From CAVSUZ01 sp963834715 (lineage in GTDB: Bacteria; Pseudomonadota; Alphaproteobacteria; Acetobacterales; Acetobacteraceae), in contig CAWIDE010000013.1 in the NCBI GenBank assembly GCA_963834715.1, forward strand, positions 124,001 through 188,000: a stretch of DNA of 64,000 bases, in the 5' to 3' direction. Each line of letters opens with the position of its first letter. Position 1 is the first letter of the stretch. This document shows, in pieces, positions 27,556-35,827 of the stretch. A model generated the notes under the pieces. That model ran no database searches, was not told the origin of the DNA, and worked only from the letters and a program-made list of their open reading frames with translations. A program made the translations under genes and the position numbers.

Positions 27556-28458
27556 CTACCGCCCTCGGAAAACCGCCTCGGCCAATCCACCGACGGGCGC
27601 TTCCATCCGAAACAGGTTCCCCTCCTCCGGCTTCGCCTTCCGCTCCGCATCCCGCAGCGGATGATTGGCCGACGTGACGTACAGCGTCTCCAACCCCGGC
27701 CCGCCGAACGCCGGCATGGTCGGATACCGGCATGGCATCTCGATCCGCCGTTCCAGCTTGCCCGCCGGATCGAACCGCAGCACGCAGCTCCCGCCGAACG
27801 CCGCCACCCAGAAGAATCCGTCCCGATCGATGCAGGCTCCATCCGGGCCCGAGGCCCCTGGAATATCCACCGTCACGAACACCCGCTTGTTGGCAACCGC
27901 CCCGCTCGACTGGTCGTAGTCATACGCCCAGACCGTCTTCTGCCGCGTATCCGCGTGATACATCACCCGCCCATCGGGGCTCCACGCCTGCGCGTTGGAT
28001 GTCCGTACCGGGTCGGTCACTGGCGTCCACCGACCCTGGCCCTCATAGCGGAACAGCGGCTGGCGTTCAGGAAGCCCCGAGTTCTGGGGCGCCAGCGGCA
28101 CCGTCATCGTCCCGGCAAACAGCCGCCCCGCTCTGTCGCACCGCCCGTCGTTGAAGGTGAACTGCCGCGCGTTGAACGGCGGACCCGCAGCGAATTCCAG
28201 GCTCCCGTCAGTCGCGTCGAACAAATACAGCCCGCCCCGCAGTGTCACCGCGACGCCCGCATTCGTCAGGTAGCAGGCGCCGACCCAGCACGGCATCTCC
28301 CAGACCGCATCCTGCCCGGTGACAGGATCAAATTGATGCAGCGCAGCGCCGCGCACATCCACCCACCACAGCCGTCCGATGCGGCCGTCCCACAGCGGGC
28401 TCTCCCCGTTCAGCACCCCGGCCCGCAGCAGCCGCTCAATCGTCCCCTGTTCGCTCAT
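27556..28458 (-). CDS. SMP-30/gluconolactonase/LRE family protein
   Basis: The 300-residue six-bladed propeller has the metal-binding set of SMP-30/regucalcin lactonases: NGESPLWDGRIGRLWWVDV (Glu near the N-terminus), TSNAQAWSPDGRVMYHADT (Asn and Asp) and GASGPDGACIDRDGFFWVA. Such enzymes open sugar lactones, for example gluconolactone or arabinonolactone. No sugar dehydrogenase is adjacent, so the substrate is open. The gene stands alone between the efflux operon and the cold-shock gene. Confidence 0.88.
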   Translation of the reverse strand: MSEQGTIERLLRAGVLNGESPLWDGRIGRLWWVDVRGAALHQFDPVTGQDAVWEMPCWVGACYLTNAGVAVTLRGGLYLFDATDGSLEFAAGPPFNARQFTFNDGRCDRAGRLFAGTMTVPLAPQNSGLPERQPLFRYEGQGRWTPVTDPVRTSNAQAWSPDGRVMYHADTRQKTVWAYDYDQSSGAVANKRVFVTVDIPGASGPDGACIDRDGFFWVAAFGGSCVLRFDPAGKLERRIEMPCRYPTMPAFGGPGLETLYVTSANHPLRDAERKAKPEEGNLFRMEAPVGGLAEAVFRGR

Positions 28459-28644
28459 TTATCCCCTCCGCACTTATTCGCGGCAACGTGAATTCAGGAT
28501 TGCGGTTTGCCAAGCTCGCCAGTATCGTTTCAACCCGGCGGACAAACCCTCCCCCTAGAAGGGTAGCGCTTCCGCCACGGGGAAGAACGGGCCAAGCGTT
28601 CCGGCCGTCTTGCGGTCGCAGGCCCAAGGCAGAAAGGCACGTCG

Positions 28645-28854
28645 ATGCCGAAGGGCACCGTCAAATGGTTCAATCCGGCCAAGGGGTACGGGTTCATCGC
28701 ACCCGAAGCCGGGGGGAAAGACGTCTTCGTTCACATTAGCGCGGTCCAGAAAGCCGGCTTTCGCACCCTCAACGAGGGGCAGAAAGTCGGCTTTGAGATC
28801 GAGCAGCAACAGAACGGCCGTTCTGCCGCAATCAATCTGACCAGGGTGGAGTAA
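28645..28854 (+). CDS. Cold-shock domain protein (CspA family)
   Basis: This 69-residue single-domain RNA chaperone has RNP1 KGYGFIAPEAGG and RNP2 VFVHISAV, and starts MPKGTVKWFNPA. It binds single-stranded RNA/DNA and melts secondary structure. The spacer of about 186 bp from the divergent lactonase gene leaves room for a long leader, as is usual for csp genes. No specific leader structure was assigned. Intact. Confidence 0.93.
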   Translation: MPKGTVKWFNPAKGYGFIAPEAGGKDVFVHISAVQKAGFRTLNEGQKVGFEIEQQQNGRSAAINLTRVE

Positions 28855-28970
28855 CCACCCACCGGATCCGCCAAGCCGAGGCTGGCGGACCGCGCTGCTT
28901 CCAGCAGGCGCGTTGGGGCCAGCTTGACCCGACGGCGCGCCCGCGGGAAACGGCACGGGAAGGTGGCGCT

Positions 28971-29636
28971 ATGGTCGAGTTCGCGCAGTCTCCGCACCCC
29001 AACCCCAGCAACCGCGCCGCGCTCGATGCCGATGCGGTCAGACAGGCCTATCGCCGCTGGGCCCGTCTCTACGACCAGGTGTTCGGCGCCGTTTCGGCCG
29101 CCGCCCGACGACGCGGGATCGAGACTGTCAATGCCCTGCCAGGCCACCACGTTCTGGAAGTCGGGGTCGGCACGGGCCTCGCTCTGCCCCTGTATCGGTC
29201 GGAGAAGCGCATAACCGGCATCGATCTCTCTGCCGATATGCTCGCTCGCGCCCGACAGCGCGTGACCGATCTCGGCCTTACCAATGTCGAGGCTCTGCGC
29301 GAAATGGACGCCGAAGCCACCGATTTCCCGGATAATGCCTTCGATATCGTCGTGGCTATGTTCGTCGCGTCCGTCGTGCCTCACCCGAACAGGCTGATGG
29401 CCGAAATGAAGCGGGTCGTGCGCCCAGGCGGGCACATCCTGGTGGTCGGCCATTACGCCGCCGCCGGCGGCCCGCGCTGGTGGATCGAGCGAGCCATGGC
29501 ACCCGCCTCCCGCAAGCTCGGCTGGCATCCAGACTTCCGGATCACCGAACTCTTCGATCCTGAGGACCTGCGCCGCGTCACCGTGTCCCCGCTCCCGCCG
29601 ATCGGCATTTTCAGTCTGGCTCATCTGCCGAATTGA
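28971..29636 (+). CDS. Class I SAM methyltransferase (PmtA-like)
   Basis: The protein is a 221-residue Rossmann methyltransferase. Motif I reads VLEVGVGTGLALPLY, the acidic residue after strand 2 is in ITGIDLSADMLARAR, motif II is in FDIVVAMFVASVVPHPN and motif III in RVVRPGGHILVVGHY. The N-terminal VRQAYRRWARLYDQVFG and overall length match alphaproteobacterial PmtA, which methylates phosphatidylethanolamine toward phosphatidylcholine. Other small-molecule methyltransferases share the pattern, so the substrate is moderately sure at best. Confidence 0.78.
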   Translation: MVEFAQSPHPNPSNRAALDADAVRQAYRRWARLYDQVFGAVSAAARRRGIETVNALPGHHVLEVGVGTGLALPLYRSEKRITGIDLSADMLARARQRVTDLGLTNVEALREMDAEATDFPDNAFDIVVAMFVASVVPHPNRLMAEMKRVVRPGGHILVVGHYAAAGGPRWWIERAMAPASRKLGWHPDFRITELFDPEDLRRVTVSPLPPIGIFSLAHLPN

Positions 29637-29659
29637 CGAGGGTATCCTTCAGCACCTTT

Positions 29660-29717
29660 CCTCACCTCTCCCGCTCTGCGGGAGAGGTCGGCGCGCGTTA
29701 GTGCGCCGGGTGAGGGG
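29660..29717. repeat. Dispersed palindromic repeat, copy 1
   Basis: This block has two nested hairpins: CTCTCCC/GGGAGAG and GGCGCGC/GCGCGCC (here GTGCGCC), flanked by CTCACC...GGTGAG. The same design and order recur at 48777-48828 with only loop changes. It resembles REP-like intergenic repeats of alphaproteobacteria and sits just after the methyltransferase stop and before coxB. Confidence 0.75.
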
Positions 29718-29820
29718 AACGAATTACAAATTCTCTTACCTGCTTGATCTCCCGCCATCCCTCCGCTACGCGCTTAGCAGCGTCTCACGCAACCCGGGCT
29801 CGCGGGAACCAAAATCGGAG

Positions 29821-30729
29821 ATGAATCGGCCGATGAAGCTTTTCGGGCGTCTTGCCGCCGTATGTTCGCTGGCCGGGGTCACTGTCACACAGCTCATCAC
29901 CCTCGCGCACGCTCAGATCCCGCCGAATCTCCCCGTGCTCGGTCAGCCGCATGATTGGGAAGTGGGCCTGCAGGCGCCTTACAGCCCGGTCAAATCCGAG
30001 ATGGTCACCCTCAACCATCTCGTGCTCGCCATTATCATTTTCATCAGCGCCTTCGTCGGCGCCCTGCTCGCCTACGTCATCTTCCGCTTCAACGCCGAGC
30101 GTAACCCCATCCCCGGCCACGCCACGCATAACACCCTGATCGAGGTGCTGTGGACCGTCATCCCCATCCTGATCCTGGTGGTAATCGCCATCCCATCCTT
30201 CCGGCTGGTCTATTATGAGGATCGGACCGACAATCCCGACCTGACCATCAAGGTCACCGGCCACCAGTGGTACTGGGAATACACCTACCCCGACCTGAAG
30301 GGCCTCGACTTCTCCAGCTACATCGTTCCCGGCGATAAGTTGAAGCCAGGACAGCCCCGCCTTCTCATTGCCGATAACCCGCTCGTCCTGCCGGTAAACA
30401 AAAATATCCGCCTCCTCATCACCAGCGGCGACGTCATCCACAGCTTCTTCGTCCCGGCACTCGGGGTGCAGCGCTATGCTATCCCCGGCCGCACCATCGA
30501 AACCTGGGTACGCATCGACAAAGCCGGCTGGTACTATGGGGAATGCAATCAGATCTGCGGAACCAACCATAGCCGCATGCCCATTAACGTCGTCGGTTTG
30601 CCGGAAAAGCAATTCCAGGGCTGGGTGACCCAGGCGCAGAAGCAATTCGCAGCCGATGCCGCACCGGTCCAACAAAACGCCGCCACTAGTCCCGTAAAGC
30701 TCGCGTCGGCCAATCAGGAGACACACTGA
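29821..30729 (+). CDS. coxB: Cytochrome c oxidase subunit II
   Basis: The gene encodes the copper A subunit of an aa3-type oxidase, about 302 residues with a signal peptide ending near LAHAQ. It has two membrane helices (HLVLAIIIFISAFVGALLAY and VLWTVIPILILVVIAIPSF) and a periplasmic cupredoxin domain. CuA ligands are in SGDVIHSFFVPALG and GECNQICGTNHSRMPI (two Cys, His, Met), with the electron-entry aromatic patch GHQWYWEYTYPD. Start taken at 29821. The in-frame ATG at 29833 is an alternative. It ends one base before coxA. Confidence 0.93.
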   Translation: MNRPMKLFGRLAAVCSLAGVTVTQLITLAHAQIPPNLPVLGQPHDWEVGLQAPYSPVKSEMVTLNHLVLAIIIFISAFVGALLAYVIFRFNAERNPIPGHATHNTLIEVLWTVIPILILVVIAIPSFRLVYYEDRTDNPDLTIKVTGHQWYWEYTYPDLKGLDFSSYIVPGDKLKPGQPRLLIADNPLVLPVNKNIRLLITSGDVIHSFFVPALGVQRYAIPGRTIETWVRIDKAGWYYGECNQICGTNHSRMPINVVGLPEKQFQGWVTQAQKQFAADAAPVQQNAATSPVKLASANQETH

Positions 30730-30730
30730 A

Positions 30731-32323
30731 ATGTCCGTCACCACTCACGACCACGCGCACGAGCATCACGACCATAAGCCGGGATTTGTCACCCGCTGGC
30801 TGTGCAGCACCAACCATAAGGACATCGGCACGCTATATCTGATCTTCGCGGGTATCGGTGCCACCACTGCCACCATCCTGTCGGAGATCATGCGCGCCCA
30901 GCTCATGGTGCCGCACAACACGATCATTACCAACGGGCAGGAGTGGAACACGATCATCACCGCCCATGGCCTGCTGATGATCTTCTTTGCCGTGATGCCG
31001 GCGCTGATCGGCGGCTTCGGCAACTGGTTCATCCCGCTGATGATCGGCGCGCCGGACATGGCGTTTCCCCGCCTCAACAACATCAGCTTCTGGCTGCTGC
31101 CGCCCGCCTACTGCATGATCCTGACCGGGCTGTTCCTGCACGAGTCCGGCACCGGCTGGACCCTCTATCCGCCACTCTCACTGCAAACCTACGAGCCCGG
31201 GCCGGGCATGGACTTCACCCTGTTCGCCCTGCACCTGGCGGGCATAAGTTCGCTGCTCGGCGCCATCAACTTTATCACGACCATATTCAACATGCGCGCC
31301 CCGGGCATGACGCTGCACAAAATGCCCCTGTTCATCTGGGCCATGCTCGTCACCGCCTTCCTGCTCTTGCTCGCCATCCCGGTGCTGGCCGGCGCCATCA
31401 CCATGGTGATCTGCGACCGCAACTTCGGCACTGCCTTCTTCGACCCCGCCGGCGGTGGCGACCCGGTGCTGTTCCAGCACCTGTTCTGGTTCTTCGGTCA
31501 TCCCGAAGTTTACATCATGATCCTGCCGGCCTTTGGCATCGTCAGCCACGTGGTCTCCACGTTCAGCAAGAAGCCGATCTTCGGCTATCTCGGCATGGCC
31601 TACGCCATGGTGGCGATCGGCGTGATCGGCTTCGTCGTCTGGGCCCACCACATGTTCATCTCCGGTATCGACGTCGATACCCGCGCCTACTTCATGGCTG
31701 CGACCATGGTCATCGCCGTGCCCACCGGCATTAAGATCTTCTCCTGGATCGCAACCATGTGGGGCGGCTCCATCGAGTTCCCTACGCCGATGCTTTGGGC
31801 CATCGGCTTCATTTTCGTCTTCACCGTGGGCGGTGTTACCGGCGTGGTGCTGGCGAATGCCGGCCTCGATCAGATTCTGCACAACACGTATTACGTGGTC
31901 GCGCACTTCCACTACGTGCTGTCGCTCGGCGCCGTCTTCGGCATCTTCTGCGGATTCTATTTCTGGATCGGCAAGATGTCCGGCCACCCGTACCCGGAAT
32001 TCTGGGGCAAGGTGCACTTCTGGCTGATGTTCATCGGTGTGAACCTGACCTTCTTCCCCCAGCACTTCCTCGGCGCCGCCGGCATGCCCCGCCGCTACCC
32101 CGATTATCCGGAGGCCTTCGCCGGCTGGAATTTCGTTTCCTCCATCGGCGCGTACATCTCGGGTCTCGGCTACCTGGTGTTCCTGTACGTAGTTTATCGC
32201 ACCTTCACTTCGAAAGAGCATGTCGCCGCCAACTACTGGGGCGAAGGTGCAACCACGCTGGAATGGGCCCAACCCTCGCCGCCGCCCTTCCACACCTATG
32301 AAGTTCTGCCGCGCATTCGCTGA
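30731..32323 (+). CDS. coxA: Cytochrome c oxidase subunit I
   Basis: Catalytic heme-copper subunit of 530 residues with 12 membrane helices that reduces O2 and pumps protons. Heme a ligand in ITAHGLLMIFFAVMP, D-channel entry around GAPDMAFPRLNNISFW, the CuB His and cross-linked Tyr in FWFFGHPEVYIMILPAFG, the two CuB His in VVWAHHMFISG, and the heme a/a3 ligands in VVAHFHYVLSLGAVFG. All key residues are present, consistent with an A-family, cytochrome c-dependent enzyme. It overlaps ctaB by one base. Confidence 0.96.
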   Translation: MSVTTHDHAHEHHDHKPGFVTRWLCSTNHKDIGTLYLIFAGIGATTATILSEIMRAQLMVPHNTIITNGQEWNTIITAHGLLMIFFAVMPALIGGFGNWFIPLMIGAPDMAFPRLNNISFWLLPPAYCMILTGLFLHESGTGWTLYPPLSLQTYEPGPGMDFTLFALHLAGISSLLGAINFITTIFNMRAPGMTLHKMPLFIWAMLVTAFLLLLAIPVLAGAITMVICDRNFGTAFFDPAGGGDPVLFQHLFWFFGHPEVYIMILPAFGIVSHVVSTFSKKPIFGYLGMAYAMVAIGVIGFVVWAHHMFISGIDVDTRAYFMAATMVIAVPTGIKIFSWIATMWGGSIEFPTPMLWAIGFIFVFTVGGVTGVVLANAGLDQILHNTYYVVAHFHYVLSLGAVFGIFCGFYFWIGKMSGHPYPEFWGKVHFWLMFIGVNLTFFPQHFLGAAGMPRRYPDYPEAFAGWNFVSSIGAYISGLGYLVFLYVVYRTFTSKEHVAANYWGEGATTLEWAQPSPPPFHTYEVLPRIR

Positions 32324-33249
32324 TGCCTGAGACGAGCGCATCCATCCAGCCGGAGGCACTACCCCGCGAAACTGACGTCGCGGACTGGATAGCGCTGCTC
32401 AAACCGGGTGTGATGACCCTCGTGGTGTTCACCGGGCTCATCGGTATGTTGATCGCGCCCGGCCATCTCCATCCGATCCTGCGCTTCACCGCGGTGCTCT
32501 GCATCGCGGTCGGCGCCGGCGCCTGCGGCGCCATCAATATGTGGTACGACAGGGATATCGACGCGGTGATGCGCCGCACCCGTAACCGTCCGATCCCAGC
32601 CGGCCGCATGCCCCCCGAGGACGCACTGGGTTTCGGGGTCGTCCTCGCCGCCGCCTCAGTCATCATCATGTACCTGGCGACGAATATTACCGCCGCCACA
32701 ACCCTCGCGCTCTCAATCGTATTCTATGTCTTCGTCTATACCATCTGGCTCAAGCGCCGCACTCCACAGAACATCGTCATCGGCGGTGCCGCCGGAGCTT
32801 TCCCCGCCGCCATTGGTTGGGCCGCGGTTACTGGTTCCGTCGGACTCGTCCCGCTCATCCTGTTTGCCATCGTCTTCGTCTGGACGCCCCCGCACTTCTG
32901 GTCGCTTGCCCTGTTCGCCAACGAAGACTATGCGCGTGCCGGTGTTCCCATGCTGCCAGTCGTCGCCGGTCCGCGCCACACACGCCGGCAGATCATGCTC
33001 TACACCGTTATTTTGGTGCCGCTCAGCTTGGTTCCATACCTGATCGGCTTCAGCGGACCGTTGTATCTTGCCGCCGCTACCGCTTTCGGCGCGGTGTTTC
33101 TCCTGCATGCCTGGCGCGTGCTGCGCGATAAAACCGATGACGCCGGATTCAGCTTGACTAAGGACGCCCCCGCCCGCGCGGCCTTCCGCTACTCCATCTA
33201 TTATCTGTTCCTGCTGTTCGGGGCGCTGGCGATCGACCGGCTGATCTGA
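32323..33249 (+). CDS. ctaB: Protoheme IX farnesyltransferase
   Basis: UbiA-family membrane prenyltransferase of 308 residues that converts heme b to heme O, the precursor of heme a for the oxidase encoded just upstream. The prenyl-diphosphate motif is NMWYDRDIDAVMRRT (NxxxDxxxD), followed by RNRPIPAGRM. The second conserved region is ANEDYARAGVPMLPVVAG. Its ATG overlaps the coxA stop. Intact. Confidence 0.94.
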   Translation: MPETSASIQPEALPRETDVADWIALLKPGVMTLVVFTGLIGMLIAPGHLHPILRFTAVLCIAVGAGACGAINMWYDRDIDAVMRRTRNRPIPAGRMPPEDALGFGVVLAAASVIIMYLATNITAATTLALSIVFYVFVYTIWLKRRTPQNIVIGGAAGAFPAAIGWAAVTGSVGLVPLILFAIVFVWTPPHFWSLALFANEDYARAGVPMLPVVAGPRHTRRQIMLYTVILVPLSLVPYLIGFSGPLYLAAATAFGAVFLLHAWRVLRDKTDDAGFSLTKDAPARAAFRYSIYYLFLLFGALAIDRLI

Positions 33250-33251
33250 AC

Positions 33252-33368
33252 ATGCCAGACGAGTTCGAACGCCGGCGCAGGGCCCGCAACTGGGCCATGC
33301 TCATCGTCTTGCTTGCGCTCAGCATCCTTTTCTTTGCCATTACTATCGTGAAGCTGAGCAAGTCCTGA
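33252..33368 (+). CDS. CoxF-like small membrane protein (38 aa)
   Basis: A frame too short for usual gene calling starts 2 bp after ctaB: a charged N-terminus (MPDEFERRRRARN), one membrane helix (WAMLIVLLALSILFFAITIV) and a short tail KLSKS. Size, charge layout and position directly after ctaB match the CoxF-type small proteins in alphaproteobacterial oxidase operons, thought to help assembly. Context is the main support. After it the operon stops: the ctaG and coxC genes usually found next are not present. Confidence 0.7.
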   Translation: MPDEFERRRRARNWAMLIVLLALSILFFAITIVKLSKS

Positions 33369-33544
33369 CCTCTCCGTAGAAGTCAAAGGATGCACGCTAA
33401 CTGAACGCAGATACCAAAAGCTGAATGCGTTCGCTCAACGGCTCCTACTACTGCGCGACTGCGGCAAATCACGATTAAGGCTGGTCACTCACGAGCCACT
33501 CCGCCTCATCCCCTGACATCTGCGTAAAGCTACTCTCTTAGCCT

Positions 33545-34002
33545 TTACAGCCGCACACGATCATTCACATCCTCGACAATCACCCGTTTCAGAACGTTTC
33601 AACGCAGCGCCGCAAGCCGAATAATCATCCCGCAGGACGGCAAAAAAGTCGAGGAAGTCCCACGCAAAACCAACGCTCGCGGCTATGCGAAGCAACCCCT
33701 GTGGCCGCTTCAAAGACCTGGATATTCCCCATCTGCGCTCCGGTCACCGAGACCGCCTCGACAATAGTCTGGTGCAGTCCCCTCACAATATCCCACCGCC
33801 ACGTTTGCAATCTCTCGCGCACCAACCGTATCTGAGCAACACTTCCGGACAATTCTTGGTCAATCTCGTTCGCGTGAACCTCGAAATCGTCCGCCATCTC
33901 GTGTAGTTTCCATGAGACGTGATTCCGGCGTCTTTCGGCGATATTGCGGAATTCCTGTGCTTCCTCGCGGAGATAGGCGGCTTCGTCGGCTCGAATGGCC
34001 AT
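33545..34002 (-). pseudogene. Decayed GAF-domain sensor gene
   Basis: From an ATG at 34002, a helical N-terminus (YLREEAQEFRNIAERRRNHV) leads to a GAF-domain start (VRGLHQTIVEAVSVTGAQMG, NIQVFEAATG). The next frame then continues it as LLRIAASVGFAWDFLDFFAV, LRDDYSACGAALKRSET, and a third frame reads VIVEDVNDRVRL followed by a stop. Single extra bases in the runs at 33696-33699 and 33583-33585 explain the shifts (458 bp, 3n+2). The domain is then cut short, since GAF domains normally continue for ~60 residues. It was probably a signalling protein. It is convergent with the oxidase operon. Confidence 0.7.
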
Positions 34003-34139
34003 GGTTCTCTCTCCCTCAACAACCCCCAGTCTCGCCATCTTGTTTTGGCTTTGAATTGGAACGCCCTCCGGCGGAAACGTCGGTCTTACCTTGTAATACT
34101 TCCATCAGAGCTTAAGCTATAGCGAAGTCAATCCGGGAA

Positions 34140-34385
34140 TTGCGGTTCGCGCCGACCCCGGTGGACTGCTTCCAAGACGGCATGAGGGGGCTGCACCACG
34201 TGGAACGCGCCATTGCCAACGAGCGACAGCGACTGGCGGCTGAGCACTTACAGTTGAACGGCCGAATTCGTGAGATTGTCTCTGAAACCTGGCACATCAT
34301 TGCGCAATCTCGCGACACGCTTACGCAAGGTCGCCTGTTGCTCAGCCGTGCCGATGCTATCGTTCATAGCGTCTCACCTCAATAA
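34140..34385 (+). CDS. Small hypothetical helical protein (81 aa)
   Basis: The frame gives an 81-residue, mostly helical protein (HHVERAIANERQRLAAEHLQ, then IREIVSETWHIIAQSRDTL). Composition looks coding, but no family is recognised and the start is not backed by a strong ribosome site. It is followed one base later by another small frame. The pair is divergent from the GAF remnant. Confidence 0.4.
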   Translation: MRFAPTPVDCFQDGMRGLHHVERAIANERQRLAAEHLQLNGRIREIVSETWHIIAQSRDTLTQGRLLLSRADAIVHSVSPQ

Positions 34386-34386
34386 C

Positions 34387-34611
34387 TTGCCGCTGCAGCA
34401 AGTCTCTGCACCCTTCAGCACCCCAAATAAGGCAACGCTCGAACTGTCGGAGGCTTCCTATCTTCGGCTCCAGGCACAGCGTTGCCGCAAAATCTGCCCG
34501 GTGACAAAGGATCCGGAACTCATCGAGACACTGTCGAGACTGGCCCGTGAGTTCGATCAGCGCGCCGCGGCGCTTGAAGCAGAAGTCGAACCACGCAAAC
34601 TTGGAGCATGA
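34387..34611 (+). CDS. Small hypothetical protein (74 aa), start uncertain
   Basis: The C-terminal part (LSEASYLRLQAQRCRKICPV, then PELIETLSRLAREFDQRAAA) matches a common alphaproteobacterial type of 60-80-residue helical proteins beginning YLRxQAxRCR, often found in multiple copies and of unknown function. The same YLRxxAxE... theme opens the decayed GAF gene nearby. A TTG at 34387 is the nearest plausible start. A longer frame back to 34270 reads through poorly coding DNA. Confidence 0.45.
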   Translation: MPLQQVSAPFSTPNKATLELSEASYLRLQAQRCRKICPVTKDPELIETLSRLAREFDQRAAALEAEVEPRKLGA

Positions 34612-34619
34612 GGCCGCGG

Positions 34620-35810
34620 TCAGGACGCAAAAAACTCCATCGCCGCATCCACCCCGCCGCGCCCATGCGGTACCCCGTTAATCCTCAGACTCATCTCAAC
34701 CGCGGTCAGCGCACCCAGCACCATCGGCTCGTTCAGATCACCCATATGCCCGATGCGGAACACTCGTCCGTTCAGACTTCCCAGTCCGCCGCCCAGTGAT
34801 ACATTGAACCGGTGCCGCGCCGTCCGGCGCACTTCCTCCGCATCGAACCCTTGCGGCATCAGCACCGCCGTAATCGAATCTGAATACCGCCCCGGACTGG
34901 TGCAGAATAGCTGCGGCCCGTTATTCCCGGCCCATACCTTCACCGCGCGCCGGACACCCTCCGCCAGATAGTGATGCCGCGCAATGACGTTTTCGATCCC
35001 CTCGTCCTCCAGCAGATGAAGCGCTTCGTGCATTCCATAAATCGCATTCACCGGCACCGTCCCGACGAAGCTTCTTGTCGGCCGGTTCAGCATGATTGAC
35101 CAATCGAAGTAAAACCGCGCCAACTTCGCCTGCCGGTGCGCCTGCATCGCCTTATCGGAAACCGCAGTGAACGCCATGCCAGTCGGGCACATCAGTCCCT
35201 TTTGGCTGCCGCCCACTGCGCCATCGATCCTCCACTCGTCCATGCGAAAATCCAGGCTTGCCAGCGAGGAGATCGTGTCAACCAACAACAACGCCGAGTG
35301 TCCGGCTGCATCAATAGCCGCACGGACCTCCTCAAGCGGAATCATCAATCCCGTCGCCGTTTCATTGTGCACAACACAAACGGCGCGAATGGCGTGCTTG
35401 GTATCTTCCGTCAACGCGCCCTTTACCGCGCTGATCTCCACCCCATGCCTCCAGTCAGCAGCCACCGTGCGCACCTCTATCCCGTGCGCCGCCGCCATCT
35501 GTTGCCACGCCTCAGAGAAGTAACCGGACTCCAGGATAAGAATTGTATCCCCAGGCGAGAACAGGTTAGTAAGCGTCGCCTCCCACGCGGAGTGACCAGA
35601 GCCGGTATACATGAACAGCTCGTGGCGCGTGCCCAGCACCCGCTTCAGAGCCGCGTAGACCTCGTCATAAACCCCCATAAAATCCGGATCGTGGAAATCG
35701 ACCGTCGGCCGGTCGATCGCCCGCAACACGGAGTCAGGAATATTCGTCGGCCCCGGATTAGCGAAAAACTGCCGCCCTCGAAGCTTCCTGGACAGTACCG
35801 CGCTCACCAT
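34620..35810 (-). CDS. Alanine/serine--glyoxylate aminotransferase family protein
   Basis: Start at 35810 with GGAGGG directly upstream. This 396-residue class V PLP aminotransferase has the N-terminal substrate loop RQFFANPGPTNIPDSVLRAI, the cofactor region YTGSGHSAWEATLTNLFSPG and the internal aldimine Lys in DGAVGGSQKGLMCPTGMAFT. SGAT-type enzymes move an amino group from serine or alanine to glyoxylate, linking photorespiration-like or serine-cycle metabolism. The C-terminal domain is complete (GRVFRIGHMGDLNEPMVLGA). It follows the MFS gene by 17 bp on the same strand. Read naively, the frame fuses with the shifted MFS. Confidence 0.9.
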   Translation of the reverse strand: MVSAVLSRKLRGRQFFANPGPTNIPDSVLRAIDRPTVDFHDPDFMGVYDEVYAALKRVLGTRHELFMYTGSGHSAWEATLTNLFSPGDTILILESGYFSEAWQQMAAAHGIEVRTVAADWRHGVEISAVKGALTEDTKHAIRAVCVVHNETATGLMIPLEEVRAAIDAAGHSALLLVDTISSLASLDFRMDEWRIDGAVGGSQKGLMCPTGMAFTAVSDKAMQAHRQAKLARFYFDWSIMLNRPTRSFVGTVPVNAIYGMHEALHLLEDEGIENVIARHHYLAEGVRRAVKVWAGNNGPQLFCTSPGRYSDSITAVLMPQGFDAEEVRRTARHRFNVSLGGGLGSLNGRVFRIGHMGDLNEPMVLGALTAVEMSLRINGVPHGRGGVDAAMEFFAS

Positions 35811-35827
35811 CCCTCCCCTTACGGATG

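Noticed and set aside
31178..32359. Long antisense frame opposite coxA (393 aa)
   Set aside because: It is composed of His/Asp/Glu/Gly repeats typical of the reverse strand of GC-rich membrane-protein genes, and coxA is certain on the other strand.
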